Shown here: one piece after another, positions 15,800 through 24,773 of the stretch
Layout: each line of letters begins with the position of its first letter
Numbering within the stretch: position 1 is the first letter of the stretch
Assembly (NCBI GenBank): GCA_945888525.1
Contig: CAMDAF010000015.1
Span: 1 to 48,218, forward strand
Length of the DNA: 48,218 nucleotides
Source: Chitinophaga pinensis
GTDB lineage: Bacteria > Bacteroidota > Bacteroidia > NS11-12g > UBA955
Direction: 5' to 3'
Notes under the pieces: generated by a model
Told to the model about the DNA's origin: nothing
The model's database searches: none
What the model saw: only the letters and a program-made list of their open reading frames with translations
Position numbers and translations under genes: made by a program

Positions 15800-16927
15800 T
15801 TACCTTGAAAGGACATCGTAAACCTTTGATAGTATTGGTGTTTGGCTTTTCCAATCATATTTCTCAAAAACGGTTTTTTTGCCGTTTTTAGCCAATAGTT
15901 CACTTTTTTCGACAGCCATGTGCATAGCGATTAGCTCTTTTTTCAGTTTTTGCGCATCTAAAGGGTCTATGCAAACCCCGCAGTTATTTTCTTCGATAAC
16001 TTCTCTATAAAGTGGAAAATTTGAGGTAATAATTGGCAATCCACAACGCATATATTCGAACAATTTTGTAGGGTAACTTTCAATAGAATTCTTCATTGGC
16101 CAAATCAGACATAATCCAATGTCCATATTTTTTGCCATCTTATAACCTTCTTCCAAGGGCATACGTCCATAAAAATGGATTTGATTTTCAATTTCTTTAT
16201 AATATTCTAGAGCTTTGATTTTTTTATCCAAGTCTGAATACAATTCACCGACACAATGAAAATCTGCCCGAATTCCTTCTTTATTTAATAGGTTTATTGC
16301 TTCCAATATTTGTAAAATGCCTCTATTCTCAAGTATGATGCCTATATAAAAGAGATTCAAAGTGTCTTTAAACTCAGTCTTCTCAAATGGCTCAAAGAAA
16401 TTGGTGTCGCAGAAATTTTGAACAGTTGAAATGTGCTTGCTTTTGCTCAAATACCTTTTTTCGTAGGAGCGCTCTGCCAAAATAATATAAAAAACCTTAC
16501 ACGCAATTTTTTCGAAAAATGCAAAAATATTAAACACCAGTTTTTGTCTTTTAATCCAAGGTTTGTCAAATAAGTCCTCTGCAATATTTTCATGGATGTC
16601 TAAAATGACTTTTTTGCCAAACAGCCTTAGAAGTATTCCGCAAGGAATTAACTCTGGGTCGTGCAAATGGTAAATACGGGCATTAACTTTTATCGCTTTA
16701 AAAAACATAAACAACCATCCAAATAGAATTCTAAATTTCAGGTTGTGGTAGCGTTTAAATGGAATGATACGAATCTTGTCTTTAATTTCTTCTTTCGGGT
16801 GCACCGCAATTAAGGTAACCGCGTACGTTTGACTTAAAAATCTACACATCCGGTAAAAGATTCGGGTATCTAAGGCAAAATGCACCGAACTAAGATGGCA
16901 GATTTTTATGGGTGTGTTTTCAGACAA
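15800..16927 (-). CDS. Glycosyltransferase, GT4/GT1-type (GT-B fold)
   Basis: The C-terminal half has the GT4 donor-binding block ESYPTKLFEYMRCGLPIITS with the spaced Glu residues and the following REVIEENNCGVCIDP. The N-terminal half begins IKICHLSSVHFALDTRIFYR, a common opening in Bacteroidota GT4 enzymes, and has IYHLHDPELIPCGILLRLFG. It transfers a sugar from an activated donor in cell-surface polysaccharide or lipid synthesis; donor and acceptor are unknown. I place the start at TTG 16927 (M-SENTPIKICHLSS, 375 aa). The ATG at 16963 lies upstream of a TACCTTTG promoter box and at the edge of a dispersed repeat, so it is unlikely. It stands alone between the ribosomal operon and a gene-free region. 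Confidence 0.85.
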   Translation of the reverse strand: MSENTPIKICHLSSVHFALDTRIFYRMCRFLSQTYAVTLIAVHPKEEIKDKIRIIPFKRYHNLKFRILFGWLFMFFKAIKVNARIYHLHDPELIPCGILLRLFGKKVILDIHENIAEDLFDKPWIKRQKLVFNIFAFFEKIACKVFYIILAERSYEKRYLSKSKHISTVQNFCDTNFFEPFEKTEFKDTLNLFYIGIILENRGILQILEAINLLNKEGIRADFHCVGELYSDLDKKIKALEYYKEIENQIHFYGRMPLEEGYKMAKNMDIGLCLIWPMKNSIESYPTKLFEYMRCGLPIITSNFPLYREVIEENNCGVCIDPLDAQKLKKELIAMHMAVEKSELLAKNGKKTVFEKYDWKSQTPILSKVYDVLSR

Positions 16928-16932
16928 GGGTG

Positions 16933-16940
16933 CAAAGGTA
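16933..16940 (-). promoter_or_regulatory. -7 promoter element of the glycosyltransferase gene
   Basis: On the minus strand this reads TACCTTTG. Its last base is 6 nt before the TTG at 16927, so transcription would begin at or next to the proposed start codon. Confidence 0.5.
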
Positions 16941-16962
16941 GGGAAGAAGCAAGAGCGATGCA

Positions 16963-17005
16963 AGGGGTTAGGGGATAGCTCCCGAAAGCTTTCGGGATAG
17001 GGTTT
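16963..17005 (-). repeat. Dispersed palindromic repeat, copy 1
   Basis: The core TCCCGAAAGCTTTCGGGA (16980-16997) is a perfect palindrome. Read on the minus strand the wider element runs AAACCCTATCCCGA ... TCGGGAGCTAT then CCCCTAACCCCT. The same flanks and core recur at 20388-20424 between sdhA and sdhB, which marks it as a dispersed intergenic repeat rather than a single-use terminator. Confidence 0.75.
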
Positions 17006-17242
17006 AGGTGGGAGAGCTCTTGATTGTTATGATCTTAGGTTTACGTTATTTCTCAGTCATTCTTTCTTCATTTTTGGGCGCCTTTTCTCGCCCTCTGTCT
17101 CCGCTTTCGCTCCGGCTTTGTGGCCAAAGCGCCACAAGAGCTGCACGGCGGTCTTCGGGGCGCGCATTATGCTGATTATATTATTTTCGCAATTAATATG
17201 CTTTGATATAATATGCATTATGAATTAATTGATTTTCAACTT

Positions 17243-17270
17243 ACCCTCCCGAAGGCTTTCGAGACTAACC
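17243..17270. repeat. Degenerate third copy of the dispersed palindromic repeat
   Basis: ACCCTCCCGAAGGCTTTCGA followed by GACTAACC preserves the palindrome core and the CTAACC flank of the copies at 16963-17005 and 20388-20424, with several mismatches. Confidence 0.45.
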
Positions 17271-17314
17271 TATCAGCTTTACGAATGCCTGCCCTCCTCA
17301 ACCCTCTTGTTTCA

Positions 17315-17357
17315 CCCTGCATGGTGATTGTTGCTTTGAACAATCTCTCGTGCAGGG
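17315..17357. repeat. Long imperfect hairpin in the gene-free region
   Basis: The outer stem is CCCTGCA (17315-17321) with TGCAGGG (17351-17357). The inner stem is GATTGTT (17326-17332) with AACAATC (17339-17345). They are separated by a small internal loop, and the terminal loop is GCTTTG. There is no T-run on either side, so it is not a standard terminator. It may be the remnant of a mobile element or a structured RNA. Confidence 0.5.
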
Positions 17358-17451
17358 CTCTTGCTGTCTTTTCAAAACAAGTTCAAAATTCCTTTGTTAC
17401 TTATAATGAATTTAAATAAGTCCAACTTTTTACTTTTATCAAATAAAAGGA

Positions 17452-17459
17452 TAAATTTG
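17452..17459 (+). promoter_or_regulatory. -7 promoter element of the sdhCAB operon
   Basis: TAAATTTG matches TAnnTTTG, with its last base 65 nt before the sdhC ATG, giving a leader of about 60 nt. Confidence 0.6.
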
Positions 17460-17524
17460 CGGCGAATTCAAAATTTAAAACTTTGAATCGAAAACCATTA
17501 AATAATCGAAATAACAAGTAATAC

Positions 17525-18295
17525 ATGAATTGGCTAACAAATTTTCTTAAATCAAGTATCGGTAGAAAGCTACTGATGGCCTTAACTGGCTTTTTCCTTT
17601 GTGCATTCCTATTGGTTCACCTAATAGGCAATATGCAGTTGTTTAAACACGACCATGGTCTTGCTTTCAATACCTATGCAGTGTTTATGACCAGCAATCC
17701 AATTATTAAGTTTACTTCTTATGGACTATATGCCACCATTTTATTTCACGCTTTCTGGGGTTTATACTTGGTTAATACCAACCGCAAAGCCCGTCCGGTT
17801 AATTATGCTATAATTGATGGCAAAGCAAACAGCTCATGGAACAGCAGATGGATGGGTGTTCTTGGAACCATCATCCTTGCCTTTATCGTGTTCCACATGG
17901 CTGATTTTTGGGCGGAATACAAATTCGGTGAAGTGCCATATGTTCAATATTCACAAGACCTCAATACTTTAGAAGTAACTGCAATGCCTACAGATGCTAT
18001 TGATTCCAAAAAGATTCAATTCACTGAGAGCAATGTTGAAATTACCATCGTTAAAAATTTATACCAAGAAGTTGCCGTTGCTTTTAGAGAATGGTGGATT
18101 GTTTTGTTGTACGTTCTTGCCATGGCATCTATCTCTTTTCACTTGGTGCACGGTTTTAAAAGTGCTTTCCAAACTTTAGGATTTAACCACAAAAAATACA
18201 ATGGTCTAATCAACTTCATTGGAGTGTGGGTATTCGGTATCATCATTCCAATTTTATTTGCCGCAATGCCGGTGTATTTTTTCATTAACCAATAA
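17525..18295 (+). CDS. sdhC: Succinate dehydrogenase cytochrome b558 subunit
   Basis: 256 residues with about five membrane helices (near 13-35, 57-80, 110-130, 187-207 and 222-245). The beginning FLKSSIGRKLLMALTGFFLC, followed by LVHLIGNMQLF, and the YGLYATILFHAFWGLYLV and SFHLVHGFKSAFQTLGF blocks supply the conserved histidines for haem b ligation. It anchors the SdhAB catalytic pair and passes electrons to menaquinone. This one-subunit, large-anchor form is typical of Bacteroidota and Gram-positive b558 enzymes. sdhA follows 21 bp later. Confidence 0.95.
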   Translation: MNWLTNFLKSSIGRKLLMALTGFFLCAFLLVHLIGNMQLFKHDHGLAFNTYAVFMTSNPIIKFTSYGLYATILFHAFWGLYLVNTNRKARPVNYAIIDGKANSSWNSRWMGVLGTIILAFIVFHMADFWAEYKFGEVPYVQYSQDLNTLEVTAMPTDAIDSKKIQFTESNVEITIVKNLYQEVAVAFREWWIVLLYVLAMASISFHLVHGFKSAFQTLGFNHKKYNGLINFIGVWVFGIIIPILFAAMPVYFFINQ

Positions 18296-18316
18296 CCTAA
18301 GCTAAAGATTTTATAT

Positions 18317-20320
18317 ATGTCAAATATTTTAGATTCAAAAATCCCTGAGGGTCCAATAGACCAAAAATGGACCAAATATAAATCCAGTGTTGCGCTGGTT
18401 AACCCTGCAAACAAAAGAAGTATTGAGATCATTGTTGTAGGTACTGGTTTGGCCGGTGCTTCTGCGGCAGCTACTTTGGCTGAAATGGGTTACAAAGTGA
18501 AAGCTTTCTGCTTCCAAGATTCTCCTAGACGTGCGCACTCAATTGCCGCACAAGGAGGTATCAATGCAGCTAAAAATTATCAAAACGACGGAGACAGTGT
18601 TTTCCGTTTATTTTACGATACCATTAAAGGTGGCGACTACCGTGCACGTGAAGGCAATGTTCACCGTTTGGCTGAAGTGAGCAGCAGCATCATCGACCAA
18701 TGTGTGGCTCAAGGTGTTCCTTTTGCTCGTGAATACGGTGGAATGTTAAGCAACCGTTCATTTGGTGGTACTCAAGTTCAAAGAACTTTTTATGCAGCTG
18801 GACAAACTGGTCAACAGTTGTTGTTGGGTGCTTACAGTGCTTTGCAAAGACAAGTTGGCATGGGTAATGTTACCATGCACACCCGTCACGAAATGATGGA
18901 TGTTGTAACCATCGATGGAAAGGCCAGAGGTATTATAGCCCGCGATTTGGTAAGTGGTAAATTGGAAAGACATTTCGGTCACGCAGTAGTTTTGGCTACT
19001 GGTGGATACGGCAACGTTTTCTTCTTATCAACCAATGCAATGGGAAGTAACGTAACTGCTGCTTGGAAAGCGCACAAAAAAGGTGCATTCTTTGGCAATC
19101 CTTGCTTTACACAAATTCACCCAACTTGTATTCCAGTATCTGGAGATCACCAATCAAAGTTAACCTTGATGTCTGAGTCTTTGAGAAACGACGGACGTAT
19201 ATGGGTGCCAGCGCGCAAAGAAGATGCTGAGGCTGTAAGAGCTGGTAAATTAAAACCAAATGATATTACTGAAGAAAATAGAGATTACTATTTAGAAAGA
19301 AGATACCCTGCTTTTGGTAACTTGGTTCCAAGAGACGTGGCATCAAGAGCGGCGAAAGAAAGATGCGATGCTGGTTTTGGTGTTAACAAAACTGGTCAAG
19401 CGGTATACCTAGATTACGCTGCAGCAATTGAGCGTTATGGTAAAATTGAAGCAACCAAAAAGAACTTAAACAACCCAGATAAAGCAACTTTAATCGTTTT
19501 AGGTAAAGCCGTTGTTAAAGAAAAATATGGCAACTTGTTCGATATGTATGAGCAAATTACTGGTGTTAATCCATACAACGAACCAATGCAAATTTACCCT
19601 GCGGTGCATTACACCATGGGTGGATTGTGGGTTGATTACAACTTAATGACCACTGTTCCTGGTTTGTATGCAATTGGTGAAGCGAATTTCTCTGACCACG
19701 GTGCCAACCGTCTTGGAGCTTCTGCTTTGATGCAAGGTTTGGCAGATGGATATTTTGTATTGCCTTACACCATCGGTGCCTATTTAAGCACAGATATCAG
19801 AACCAAAGCAATCCCAACAGACCATGAAGCATTTGTTGAAGCTGAAAATAAAGTTAAAGCGGTTATCGACCACTTAATCAACGTAAAAGGAACCAAGTCT
19901 GTAGATTACTTCCACAAAATTTTAGGTAAGATTATATGGAATGAATGTGGTATGTCGAGAAACGCAGAAGCTTTGAAAAAAGCCATCAGCGATGTTCAAG
20001 CTTTACGTGCTGAGTTCTGGTCTAGCGTTCGTGTTCCTGGAACTGCAGATGAATTCAATACCGAACTAGAGAAAGCAGGACGTGTTGCTGACTTCCTAGA
20101 ATTGGGCGAATTGATGTGTAAAGATGCTTTAGAGAGGAATGAAAGTTGTGGCGGTCACTTCCGTGAAGAATACCAAACCGAAGAAGGTGAAGCATTAAGA
20201 GATGATGAAAATTTCAGTTTCGTTTCAGCTTGGGAATTGACAGGTGACAACCAATGGAACTTGCACAAAGAAGAATTAAAATACGAGAATATTAAAATTG
20301 CAGCACGTAGCTATAAGTAA
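18317..20320 (+). CDS. sdhA: Succinate dehydrogenase / fumarate reductase flavoprotein subunit
   Basis: 667 residues. The FAD-binding Rossmann motif V-G-T-G-L-A-G lies near 41-47. [11 protein letters not shown] carries the histidine (His74) expected to bind FAD covalently. HPTCIPVSG and the substrate-site [12 protein letters not shown], plus [18 protein letters not shown], complete the signature. It oxidises succinate to fumarate in the TCA cycle at the inner face of the membrane. It lies 21 bp after sdhC. Unusually, 110 bp containing repeats separate it from sdhB. Confidence 0.97.
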   Translation: MSNILDSKIPEGPIDQKWTKYKSSVALVNPANKRSIEIIVVGTGLAGASAAATLAEMGYKVKAFCFQDSPRRAHSIAAQGGINAAKNYQNDGDSVFRLFYDTIKGGDYRAREGNVHRLAEVSSSIIDQCVAQGVPFAREYGGMLSNRSFGGTQVQRTFYAAGQTGQQLLLGAYSALQRQVGMGNVTMHTRHEMMDVVTIDGKARGIIARDLVSGKLERHFGHAVVLATGGYGNVFFLSTNAMGSNVTAAWKAHKKGAFFGNPCFTQIHPTCIPVSGDHQSKLTLMSESLRNDGRIWVPARKEDAEAVRAGKLKPNDITEENRDYYLERRYPAFGNLVPRDVASRAAKERCDAGFGVNKTGQAVYLDYAAAIERYGKIEATKKNLNNPDKATLIVLGKAVVKEKYGNLFDMYEQITGVNPYNEPMQIYPAVHYTMGGLWVDYNLMTTVPGLYAIGEANFSDHGANRLGASALMQGLADGYFVLPYTIGAYLSTDIRTKAIPTDHEAFVEAENKVKAVIDHLINVKGTKSVDYFHKILGKIIWNECGMSRNAEALKKAISDVQALRAEFWSSVRVPGTADEFNTELEKAGRVADFLELGELMCKDALERNESCGGHFREEYQTEEGEALRDDENFSFVSAWELTGDNQWNLHKEELKYENIKIAARSYK

Positions 20321-20348
20321 GGTTGTTAGTTATTTAGTGACTACAAAA

Positions 20349-20385
20349 ACCAATAACCAAAAACCAATAACAATTAACCAATAAC
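20349..20385. repeat. Three ACCAATAAC direct repeats between sdhA and sdhB
   Basis: ACCAATAAC occurs at 20349, 20363 and 20377, a regular 14-bp spacing, immediately before dispersed repeat copy 2. Confidence 0.7.
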
Positions 20386-20387
20386 TT

Positions 20388-20424
20388 AAACCCTATCCCG
20401 ATAGCCATCGGGACCTAACCCCTA
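20388..20424 (+). repeat. Dispersed palindromic repeat, copy 2 (within sdhAB)
   Basis: The core TCCCGATAGCCATCGGGA (20396-20413) is flanked by AAACCCTA on the left and CCTAACCCCTAT on the right. It has the same flanks as the copy at 16963-17005, in the opposite orientation. It ends 6 bp before the sdhB start. Confidence 0.75.
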
Positions 20425-20430
20425 TAAAAA

Positions 20431-21177
20431 ATGAAGATTACATTAAAAGTCTGGAGACAAAAAAACAATGCTGCTAAAGGGCAGTTTGAAACCTATAAAT
20501 TAGACCATGTTTCTGAGGATATGTCCTTTTTGGAAATGTTCGATGTATTGAACGAACAGTTGATCAACGAAGGCAAAGAGCCTGTAGTGTTTGACCACGA
20601 TTGCCGTGAAGGTATTTGCGGTAGTTGCTCAATGTACATCAATGGCAGACCACACGGTCCAAAAAATGCTGTTACAACTTGTCAATTGCATATGCGTTCA
20701 TTCAAAGATGGTGACATCATCGTAGTTGAGCCATGGAGAGCAGCGGCTTTCCCTGTTCTTAAAGACTTGTCAGTTGACCGTTCATCGTTCGACCGAATTA
20801 TGTCAGCCGGTGGATTTGTAAGTGTTAACACAGGAAACGCTCAAGACGCAAACAATTTACCAATCGGTAAAGAAATAGCGGACGAAGCTTTCTCAAGCGC
20901 AGCATGTATCGGTTGTGGAGCTTGCGTAGCTGCTTGTAAAAATGCAAGTGCGATGTTGTTCGTGTCTGCTAAAGTATCTCAATTGGCTTTATTGCCTCAA
21001 GGTCAGCCAGAAGCTAGAAAACGTGTTCTTGCAATGGTTAACCAAATGGATGCAGAAGGTTTTGGCGCTTGTACCAATACAGGTGCTTGTTCTGCAGAAT
21101 GTCCTAAAGAAATAAGCTTAAGCAATATCGCTAGAATGAACAGAGAATATCTTTCAGCTGGCATCATCGCTGAGTAA
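20431..21177 (+). CDS. sdhB: Succinate dehydrogenase iron-sulfur subunit
   Basis: 248 residues carrying all three clusters: [2Fe-2S] at C58, C63, C66 and C84 ([16 protein letters not shown] ... TTC); [4Fe-4S] at C159, C162, C165 plus C169 ([11 protein letters not shown]); and a third set at C214, C220 and C224 ([12 protein letters not shown]). It carries electrons from FAD in SdhA to the haem anchor. The start [10 protein letters not shown] is typical for the Bacteroidota enzyme. A strong terminator follows directly, marking the operon end. Confidence 0.97.
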   Translation: MKITLKVWRQKNNAAKGQFETYKLDHVSEDMSFLEMFDVLNEQLINEGKEPVVFDHDCREGICGSCSMYINGRPHGPKNAVTTCQLHMRSFKDGDIIVVEPWRAAAFPVLKDLSVDRSSFDRIMSAGGFVSVNTGNAQDANNLPIGKEIADEAFSSAACIGCGACVAACKNASAMLFVSAKVSQLALLPQGQPEARKRVLAMVNQMDAEGFGACTNTGACSAECPKEISLSNIARMNREYLSAGIIAE

Positions 21178-21198
21178 TAGCATAAATATTTGATTTGA

Positions 21199-21230
21199 AA
21201 TGGCTGCCTAATCCGCAGCCATTTTTTTTT
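21199..21230 (+). terminator. Rho-independent terminator of sdhCAB
   Basis: Stem AATGGCTGC (21199-21207) / GCAGCCATT (21215-21223), 7-nt loop, and T-run to 21230. Confidence 0.92.
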
Positions 21231-21244
21231 AGATTAATTTTTTC

Positions 21245-21252
21245 TAACTTCG
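21245..21252 (+). promoter_or_regulatory. Probable -7 element of the Uma2 gene
   Basis: TAACTTCG differs from TAnnTTTG at one base. It ends 6 nt before the ATG at 21259, so the transcript would be nearly leaderless. Confidence 0.35.
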
Positions 21253-21258
21253 TGGTTC

Positions 21259-21864
21259 ATGAAATCAAATGAACCTATAACAGATTACGCCAAGTTGGAT
21301 CCAAATGGGTCGTATTCGTTTCTAGATTACATGCGTTGGCAGTTTAAAGAACGGGTCGAATTGATTAAGGGGAAGCTCTATAAAATGAGCCCTGCAGCCA
21401 ATATTAACCACCAAACGGTCTCTGCAAATATTAGCCGGTTGTTATTTAATTATTTTTTAAATAAACCTTGTCGTGTTTTTGCAGCGCCTTTTGATGTTAG
21501 ACTTTTTCCTAAAACCGATGGGAAAGACCAAACCGTTGTTCAACCTGATTTATGCGTGGTTTGTGATGAGAAAAAACTCGACAAACAAGGTTGTGTCGGT
21601 CCGCCCGATTTAATTGTTGAAATTCTTTCGCCCTCAAATAGCCAGCACGACTTGAATACAAAATTCAATTTGTACCAAGAAGCCAAAGTACAAGAATATT
21701 GGATAGTCGATACACAGAACAAAACGCTGATTGTTTATACCCTGCACAAGGGTAAATACCAAGGTTCAAAAATCTATACCGAAGAAGAAACATTTAACTC
21801 CATTTTATTCCCAGAACTCAACATCACAATGAAGGAGGTTTTTCTTCACGTTAAAGAATATTGA
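21259..21864 (+). CDS. Uma2 family (DUF820) putative PD-(D/E)XK endonuclease
   Basis: 201 residues with the Uma2 signature: an N-terminal YMRWQFKERVELIKGKLYKM segment, then FDVRLFP, VVQPDLCVVCDEKKL, PDLIVEILSPSN and EYWIVDTQNKTL. The Asp in QPDL and the acidic residue in VEILSPS fit the nuclease core. The family is widespread and restriction-endonuclease-like, but its biological role is mostly unknown. The gene starts after the sdh terminator. It ends 12 bp before the GH92 gene, with no functional link known to me. Confidence 0.88.
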   Translation: MKSNEPITDYAKLDPNGSYSFLDYMRWQFKERVELIKGKLYKMSPAANINHQTVSANISRLLFNYFLNKPCRVFAAPFDVRLFPKTDGKDQTVVQPDLCVVCDEKKLDKQGCVGPPDLIVEILSPSNSQHDLNTKFNLYQEAKVQEYWIVDTQNKTLIVYTLHKGKYQGSKIYTEEETFNSILFPELNITMKEVFLHVKEY

Positions 21865-21876
21865 GTTGATATCACC

Positions 21877-24702
21877 ATGATTAAAAAAGCAATTTATGCA
21901 CTTGTAAGTGTATTGGCAATTGGCTTAAATGCCCAAAACAACTACACCCAATACGTAAACCCTTTTGTGGGCACTGATGGCCACGGTCACACGTTCCCAG
22001 GTGCTACAACGCCCTATGCTATGGTGCAATTAAGTCCCGACACCAGAATAGATGGCTCATGGGACGGATGCAGTGCTTACCATTACAGCGACAGCATAAT
22101 TTACGGATTTTCACATACCCATTTAAGTGGCACAGGTTGCAGCGACTATGGAGATATTGCTTTCATGCCCACCTTTGTCAATAAAGCCATTGAGCCCATT
22201 TGGAATTTGGCCAAACTCTCTTACACTTTTTCTCATAAAAATGAAAAAGCCAGTCCAGGTTACTACAGCGTTAAACTCGATAATGGTATTTTAGTTGAAC
22301 TAACTTCAACGGCTAGAGTTGGACTTCAGAAATACACCTATTCTCAAGATGGATATGCTTGGATAACCCTCGATTTGAAACACCGCGACATCTTGTTAGA
22401 AGGAAAGATCACCCAAATAGACAAGCACACCTTTAGTGGCTTAAGGCGCTCAGAGGCTTGGGCGGTCGATCAATTGTTATTTTACTATTTTCAAGTAAGT
22501 AGAGATGCTGATCAAATACAACTAACGAAAGACAGCAGCGGGCAAACCAAAATTAACCTGGGTTTTCAAGTTAAAAAAGGGGAGTCAATTTTAGTTAAAA
22601 CAGCCTTGTCTGCAGTCGATGAAAAAGGCGCTCAAAACAACCTTGAAGAGGAATTGGCCCATTGGGATTTTAAGAAGGTGAAAGACGAGGCCAATAACGC
22701 TTGGAACCTTGAGCTAAACAGAATAAAAGTTTATGGTGGCAGCTTGGTAGAAAAGAAGAATTTTTACACCGCACTTTACCATTGTATGATGCACCCCAAT
22801 GTTTTAAACGATGTGGATGGCCGTTATATGGGAAGAGATAAAATGATCCATGTGGCGGAAGGATTTAATTACTACTCTGTGTTTTCACTATGGGATACCT
22901 ACAGAGCTTTGCACCCTTTATTGAACATCATTGACAAAAAACGTTCACACGATTTTATCATGACATTTAACGCCCAATACCAAGAAGGTGGGCGCTTTCC
23001 AATGTGGGAATTATGGGGCAATGAAACCAATTGCATGATTGGTTTTCACAGTGTGAGCGTTATTCAAAATGCCTACTTAAGAAATGTCATAAATAAAGAT
23101 GAGTTGAGTGGTTTGTATCCAGGCATAGTATCTGAAACGATGAATAATAGAACGGGATTGGACAAATTCAGATTGAAAGGATATTTGTCAGCTGAAGATG
23201 AAAGTGAAAGTGTTTCAAAAACACTCGAATACAGTTACAACATGCATTGTGCATCAAGCATTGCCAGTTTTCTAGGGAAATATGAGGATGCTCAAAAATA
23301 CCAAGCGTTTGCCGAGTCTTGGCGCAATATCCGCAATGTGAATACTGGATTTATGACCCCGAGAGTGAATGGGGGATGGTTGCCGGACTTTGACCCCAAG
23401 CAAGTGAACAACCATTTTACAGAAGCCAACGCCTGGCAATACACCTTTGCAGTTCAACACAATTTGGAGGCAATTTATGACCTTAATTTGTTGTCAAAAT
23501 TATTTAACACCGACTCAAAAACCACAGGCCGGGAGCAAGCAGACATTACGGGTTTGATTGGTCAATACGCGCATGGAAATGAACCCAGCCACCACTTTGC
23601 TTACCTGTTTAACAACATCGATTCTACGTCTAAATATGTAAAAAGAATTTGCCGCGATTTTTATAAACCGACGCCTGATGGTTTGTGCGGCAACGAAGAC
23701 TGTGGGCAAATGAGCGCTTGGTATGTCTTCAGTGCCATGGGTTTTTATCCTGCCAATCCTTCAGAGCATAAAATGGTTTATGGCAACATGTTGTTCGACA
23801 GTGTGCGCTTTGTTCAGGGCGATGGATCTGCAGTAATTTATAAGAACAAAAAACCCAAGAGCAGTGAAGATTTGCTTAAAAGTTCAAGCATAAAATACTT
23901 CGGGAATTCAAAAGCCTATTATTTCGGATATGATCAATTTCGAATAAGCGAGGAATGGGTCCGCAATGCCTTGTCTGCGCCGGTAATCCACTCAGCTGGA
24001 GAGGTATTTAGAGACACCATAATGGTTCGCATAAGCAGCAACAATAAGGCAGAAATGGGCGATAAAATTTATTACACTTTGGATGGGTCTGAACCTACAA
24101 GTAAATCGCTGTTATATGTAGATGGACAAGTTTTAAAGATTAGTCAATCTTGTTTACTAAAGGCAAAATCTATTCTTTCTGAGCAGTTGAGTAGTCCTAT
24201 TGTTATGGCTAGATTCCACAGGTATTACAACGACTATTCCATTCAATACAATTGCACGTATAACAAGCAATATACTGCTGGCGGTGATAAAGGATTGATA
24301 GATGGGTTGATAGGCGATGTTGACTGGAGAAAAGGTAGATGGCAGGGTTATCAGTCCCAAGACTTTGAGGTGGTGATAGACTTGAAAAAGGCAATGTTTT
24401 TTGACACAGTTAAAATTGGATTTTTACAAGACAAACGTTCATGGATTTTTTTACCTGATAAGATTAGTGTTTATGGCTCAGAAGATTCCGTGCATTTTGA
24501 AGAATTAAATATAGGTGATTACGTGCTCGATGAGCGCGACATGACGGTAGGACGCTACCCAATGGTGTTCTCAGGATTCAAGAAAACTACACCTTTCCGC
24601 TATTTAAAGGTGTTTGTTAAAAACTATGGAAAGATTCCAGCCTGGCATCCGGGGGCTGGAGGAGATGCCTTTATTTTTGTGGATGAGATTGAGATCAAAT
24701 AA
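21877..24702 (+). CDS. GH92 family alpha-mannosidase with C-terminal chitobiase-C-like and F5/8-type domains
   Basis: 941 residues with a signal peptide at about 1-19 (ending GLNAQ). The GH92 core (about 20-690) shows YVNPFVGTDGHGHTFPGATTP, SGTGCSDYGDI, LWDTYRALHPL, FPMWELWGNETNCMIG, GNEPSHHFAYLFN and the signature GLCGNEDCGQMSAWYVFSAM. A CHB_HEX_C-like segment (about 705-775, KIYYTLDGSEPTSKS) and a discoidin/F5/8-type domain (about 785-941, FDTVKIGFLQDKRSW) follow. GH92 enzymes are calcium-dependent exo-alpha-mannosidases that trim host or yeast mannans and N-glycans. No T9SS tail is present, so a periplasmic or surface-lipoprotein-independent location is likely. No SusC/SusD neighbours are present, so it is not in a classical utilisation locus here. 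Confidence 0.92.
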   Translation: MIKKAIYALVSVLAIGLNAQNNYTQYVNPFVGTDGHGHTFPGATTPYAMVQLSPDTRIDGSWDGCSAYHYSDSIIYGFSHTHLSGTGCSDYGDIAFMPTFVNKAIEPIWNLAKLSYTFSHKNEKASPGYYSVKLDNGILVELTSTARVGLQKYTYSQDGYAWITLDLKHRDILLEGKITQIDKHTFSGLRRSEAWAVDQLLFYYFQVSRDADQIQLTKDSSGQTKINLGFQVKKGESILVKTALSAVDEKGAQNNLEEELAHWDFKKVKDEANNAWNLELNRIKVYGGSLVEKKNFYTALYHCMMHPNVLNDVDGRYMGRDKMIHVAEGFNYYSVFSLWDTYRALHPLLNIIDKKRSHDFIMTFNAQYQEGGRFPMWELWGNETNCMIGFHSVSVIQNAYLRNVINKDELSGLYPGIVSETMNNRTGLDKFRLKGYLSAEDESESVSKTLEYSYNMHCASSIASFLGKYEDAQKYQAFAESWRNIRNVNTGFMTPRVNGGWLPDFDPKQVNNHFTEANAWQYTFAVQHNLEAIYDLNLLSKLFNTDSKTTGREQADITGLIGQYAHGNEPSHHFAYLFNNIDSTSKYVKRICRDFYKPTPDGLCGNEDCGQMSAWYVFSAMGFYPANPSEHKMVYGNMLFDSVRFVQGDGSAVIYKNKKPKSSEDLLKSSSIKYFGNSKAYYFGYDQFRISEEWVRNALSAPVIHSAGEVFRDTIMVRISSNNKAEMGDKIYYTLDGSEPTSKSLLYVDGQVLKISQSCLLKAKSILSEQLSSPIVMARFHRYYNDYSIQYNCTYNKQYTAGGDKGLIDGLIGDVDWRKGRWQGYQSQDFEVVIDLKKAMFFDTVKIGFLQDKRSWIFLPDKISVYGSEDSVHFEELNIGDYVLDERDMTVGRYPMVFSGFKKTTPFRYLKVFVKNYGKIPAWHPGAGGDAFIFVDEIEIK

Positions 24703-24761
24703 ATTCATAAACGAATTGAATGCGTTTGTCGAATTCAATTAAAAACATATTCTGACTATAC

Positions 24762-24769
24762 AATCTTTG
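24762..24769 (+). promoter_or_regulatory. Weak -7 element upstream of the AIM24-family gene
   Basis: AATCTTTG matches TAnnTTTG at the TTTG half only partly aligned with TA. It ends 4 nt before the ATG at 24774. Confidence 0.3.
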
Positions 24770-24773
24770 CAAC

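Larger units (their letters stand above)
16964..17524. other. Gene-free 560-bp region with repeats and hairpins upstream of sdhC
   Basis: I find no credible protein gene here. The region holds dispersed repeat copies 1 and 3, a locally G/C-rich block at about 17080-17165 with the hairpin TTGTGGC (17118-17124) / GCCACAA (17131-17137), a long hairpin at 17315-17357, and the sdhC promoter near 17452. A 68-codon frame at 17213-17419 runs through the repeat and hairpin and looks accidental. Confidence 0.6.

Noticed and set aside
17213-17419. 68-codon plus-strand frame in the gene-free region
   Set aside because: It runs through a palindromic repeat and a hairpin, has no recognised motif and no promoter or ribosome site fitting it.
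21877-24702. GH92 gene as part of a polysaccharide utilisation locus
   Set aside because: No SusC/SusD pair, regulator or other glycoside hydrolase is nearby; neighbours are housekeeping genes.
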